From: Anaerovibrio slackiae
GTDB lineage: Bacteria > Bacillota > Negativicutes > Selenomonadales > Selenomonadaceae
Reading direction: 5' to 3'
NCBI RefSeq assembly: GCF_009695585.1
Contig: NZ_VUNR01000017.1
Location: 1 to 60,661, forward strand
DNA: 60,661 nt
Part shown: positions 60,540-60,661 of the stretch, piece by piece
Layout of the letters: each line of letters begins with the position of its first letter
Position numbering within the stretch: position 1 is the first letter of the stretch
The notes under the pieces: generated by a model
Database searches by the model: none
Told to the model about the DNA's origin: nothing
Seen by the model: only the letters and a program-made list of their open reading frames with translations
Translations under genes and position numbers: made by a program

Positions 60540-60661
60540 AATTACTCCCTCCTAACGCCTAGGCGTTTGAGGAGGGAGATTCCCACTTCTACGAGAACAG
60601 CCTTCTGCCTTGGCAAAAGGACTTACACACTCTCCGTGGGCGTTAATTTCCGTAATTCCTA
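60538..60661 (-). ncRNA. Probable omega-RNA / right end of IS605-type element
   Basis: In IS605/IS1341 elements the 3' end of tnpB and the right end encode the guide RNA of TnpB. Here CTCCCTCC/GGAGGGAG with an inner AACGC/GCGTT arm forms a strong hairpin (60545-60578), followed on the minus strand by AGTAATTC and the junction with the host gene. The guide would then be the first 16-20 bases of the PTS gene after about 60539. Confidence 0.6.
60552..60661 (-). CDS. tnpB: TnpB, C-terminal fragment cut by window edge
   Basis: The reverse strand is open for 35 codons to a TAG at 60552-60554. It reads GITEINAHGECVSPFAKAEG, as at the end of many TnpB proteins (GIxEInAxGxxV). The stop lies inside the right-end hairpin. 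The zinc ribbon and catalytic part lie outside the window. It is on the same strand as the N-terminal tnpB fragment at the left edge; whether they are copies of one element cannot be seen. Confidence 0.7.
   Translation of the reverse strand, partial: GITEINAHGECVSPFAKAEGCSRRSGNLPPQTPRR

Noticed and set aside
1-60661. tRNA, rRNA, CRISPR array or prophage
   Set aside because: No cloverleaf-type T-loop motifs, rRNA-like blocks, regularly spaced repeats or phage structural genes were seen on reading both strands.

Overview
The window reads as a chromosomal segment of an anaerobic diderm Firmicute of the Negativicutes type (Selenomonas/Anaerovibrio/Mitsuokella-like). This is an inference from three things. 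The housekeeping operon order (asp23-amaP-DUF2273-nusB-xseA-xseB-ispA-dxs-tlyA-nadK-argR-recN) is Firmicute. Several products need a periplasm (an exported CbiK chelatase and aryl-sulfate sulfotransferases). The metabolism is fermentative (ATP-type PEP carboxykinase, nickel lactate racemase, cellobiose-type PTS). I saw no rRNA, tRNA or CRISPR array. Almost every gene is on the minus strand; the plus-strand genes are an Rpn nuclease, a metal-binding lipoprotein and a nickel ECF importer.

Layout. 1-0.6 kb: the start of a TnpB gene cut by the window edge, an IS605-like hairpin and a small exported PepSY-like protein. 0.6-2.5 kb: hflX. 2.6-7.2 kb: a cobalamin riboswitch controlling btuF-btuD-btuC and an exported cbiK. 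7.2-12.8 kb: pckA with a long structured leader, thrC, ybaK and an unknown membrane-anchored protein. 13.0-27.2 kb: a long, tightly packed housekeeping run from asp23 to scpB, with a good promoter before asp23. 27.3-33.5 kb: efp, a proline peptidase, aroQ, a U32 protein, trmR, mltG and a YgjP-type metalloprotein. 33.6-35.2 kb: an Rpn-type nuclease flanked by 27-bp direct repeats, and an HTH regulator. 35.2-49.8 kb: a surface-glycan operon. 49.9-51.3 kb: rpsO and ribF. 51.8-57.0 kb: a metal-binding lipoprotein, then lactate racemase larA divergent from a nickel ECF importer. 57.1-60.5 kb: GntR regulator, 6-phospho-beta-glucosidase, PTS IIA and a PTS IIC gene interrupted by the right end of an IS605/IS1341-type tnpB element.

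Most interesting region: the glycan operon. It runs from an initiating sugar-phosphate transferase through an ABC exporter, glycosyltransferases, a CDP-6-deoxyhexose pathway and UDP-galactopyranose mutase, and ends in two aryl-sulfate sulfotransferase homologues with a lipoprotein between them. Its only obvious promoter has a run of ten G in the spacer between -35 and -10, the arrangement of a phase-variable promoter. My hypothesis is a switchable surface glycan, possibly decorated with sulfate taken from aryl sulfates instead of PAPS. The sequence suggests this but does not prove it.

Other themes: metal and cofactor supply recurs (cobalamin riboswitch with cobaltochelatase and BtuFCD; nickel importer with nickel enzyme; Zn/Mn-type binding lipoprotein). 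Many spacers carry short tandem near-duplications, one of which extends into the coding start of trmR.
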